Assembly: GCA_905397405.1 (NCBI GenBank)
Contig: CAJPVJ010000558.1
Coordinates: 1 to 23,173 of the forward strand
From: Oppiella nova
Taxonomy: Eukaryota > Arthropoda > Arachnida > Sarcoptiformes > Oppiidae
Length of the DNA stretch: 23,173 bases
Direction of reading: 5' to 3'
Numbering within the stretch: position 1 is the first letter of the stretch; each line of letters opens with the position of its first letter. Shown in pieces: positions 22,610 to 23,173 of this stretch. A program made the translations under genes and the position numbers. Under the pieces are notes generated by a model. That model was not told where the DNA came from. It ran no database searches and saw only the letters and a program-made list of their open reading frames with translations.

Positions 22610-23173
22610 CTATCATTGGTAATATGTCCACGCTCATGTTGGAACTTTTTTAAACCAAGTCTCACTAGATCCAGGTGAATGCCCTCCAATCGTTCCGGTA
22701 TTATAAACTTTTTGTCAGGATTTTTTTTGCGGATCTCCTCCTTATACCAATGGATAACCTTTTTCATGAGCCCTTCCTTTGCCCGGCGCCGGCTCTTCAC
22801 GTGCTCTTCAAACTCGTCCACCATTTCCGAGGCTATGGTCTGAATCTGGTCCCGAAGTTCACGTAAATTGAGTCTCAGATTATAGCGATCCTTGTTTTCG
22901 TTGACAATACGGGTGCCGATAAGCCGGGCCTCTGACAGGAACACATCCCTGTCCTCGGTGTTGGACATCTCTATCCAGAGTTCGAGTTCGTCCTCGTATT
23001 CCTTCGTCAGGTTAGACATAACCGTCTCCATGGCACTGGTATCCAGGTCACGGCGCTGGGTGTTTGTACGTTGGTTAGCCTGGTATTTGTCCCGCATATA
23101 ACTAGATAGGGAGTCTTTGTAGGGCATTATGGGCACCACGTCGGTGTGGGCATCCTTGGTGTTAAAGGTCATG
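22610..23173 (-). CDS. Helical exon, probably the upstream part of the Hsp70 gene (partial)
   Basis: This frame runs from the window edge (an ATG at 23172, possibly internal) to AAT-GAT-AG/GTATTA, a donor at 22609. Spliced to the acceptor TTATTAG/GTACGAG at 22191, the split Arg codon is completed in phase 2. The frame continues through YESITRDT into the Hsp70 start. The translated 187 residues are highly charged and predicted helical (YEDELELWIEM, LNLRELRDQIQTIASEM, FEEHVKSRRRAKEGLMKKV), with coiled-coil-like character. No family can be named firmly. By analogy with the fused gene upstream it could be the helical region that follows an atlastin/GBP-like domain outside the window. Unspliced, it would stop two codons later at TAA 22603. 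Confidence 0.55.

Overview
This is eukaryotic, very AT-rich nuclear DNA, most likely from an arthropod. The evidence is spliced genes with GT-AG introns of about 90 bp to 2.3 kb, an arthropod-type gustatory-receptor-like gene, a mariner transposon and AATAAA-type poly(A) signals. An acariform mite would fit, but that is an inference. No rRNA, tRNA, CRISPR or prokaryotic operon structure was seen. All spliced models were read by eye from splice sites, frame phase and remembered family consensus, without any search.

Layout. 1-1469: AT-rich non-coding DNA with one hairpin. 1470-2753 (+): a seven-transmembrane gustatory-receptor-like gene with one in-frame stop near its end. 3162-4115 (-): a GC-richer island with unrecognised coding frames. 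4597-4720: a 31-bp tandem repeat. 5161-6898: a dead mariner with perfect 26-bp terminal repeats, TA target duplications and two internal tandem duplications. 7012-16457 (-): one large spliced gene. 16770-17790 (-) and 18255-19448 (+): two divergently arranged RCC1-repeat paralogues. 20093-23173 (-): a spliced Hsp70 gene with an in-frame stop and no C-terminal lid, whose upstream exon runs off the window.

The main discovery is the gene at 7012-16457. Three long minus-strand open frames that look like separate genes join through phase-matched GT-AG introns into one protein of about 2,230 residues. The order is an atlastin/GBP-like GTPase domain, a long alpha-helical region, a divergent Hsp70 module, a second helical region and a second Hsp70 module. 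The GTPase P-loop and DxxG motifs and all six Hsp70 nucleotide-binding signatures have diverged, so it reads as a pseudo-GTPase joined to two pseudo-chaperones. The upstream RCC1 exon ends at a strong donor in a phase that fits an acceptor inside the GTPase exon, so the full product may also carry an N-terminal RCC1 propeller (about 2,560 residues). The Hsp70 at 20093-22190 joins, also in phase, to an upstream helical exon. It may be a second, catalytically conserved relative with a similar plan.

The 2.3-kb intron of the large gene holds two big imperfect palindromes, likely DNA-transposon or MITE remnants.
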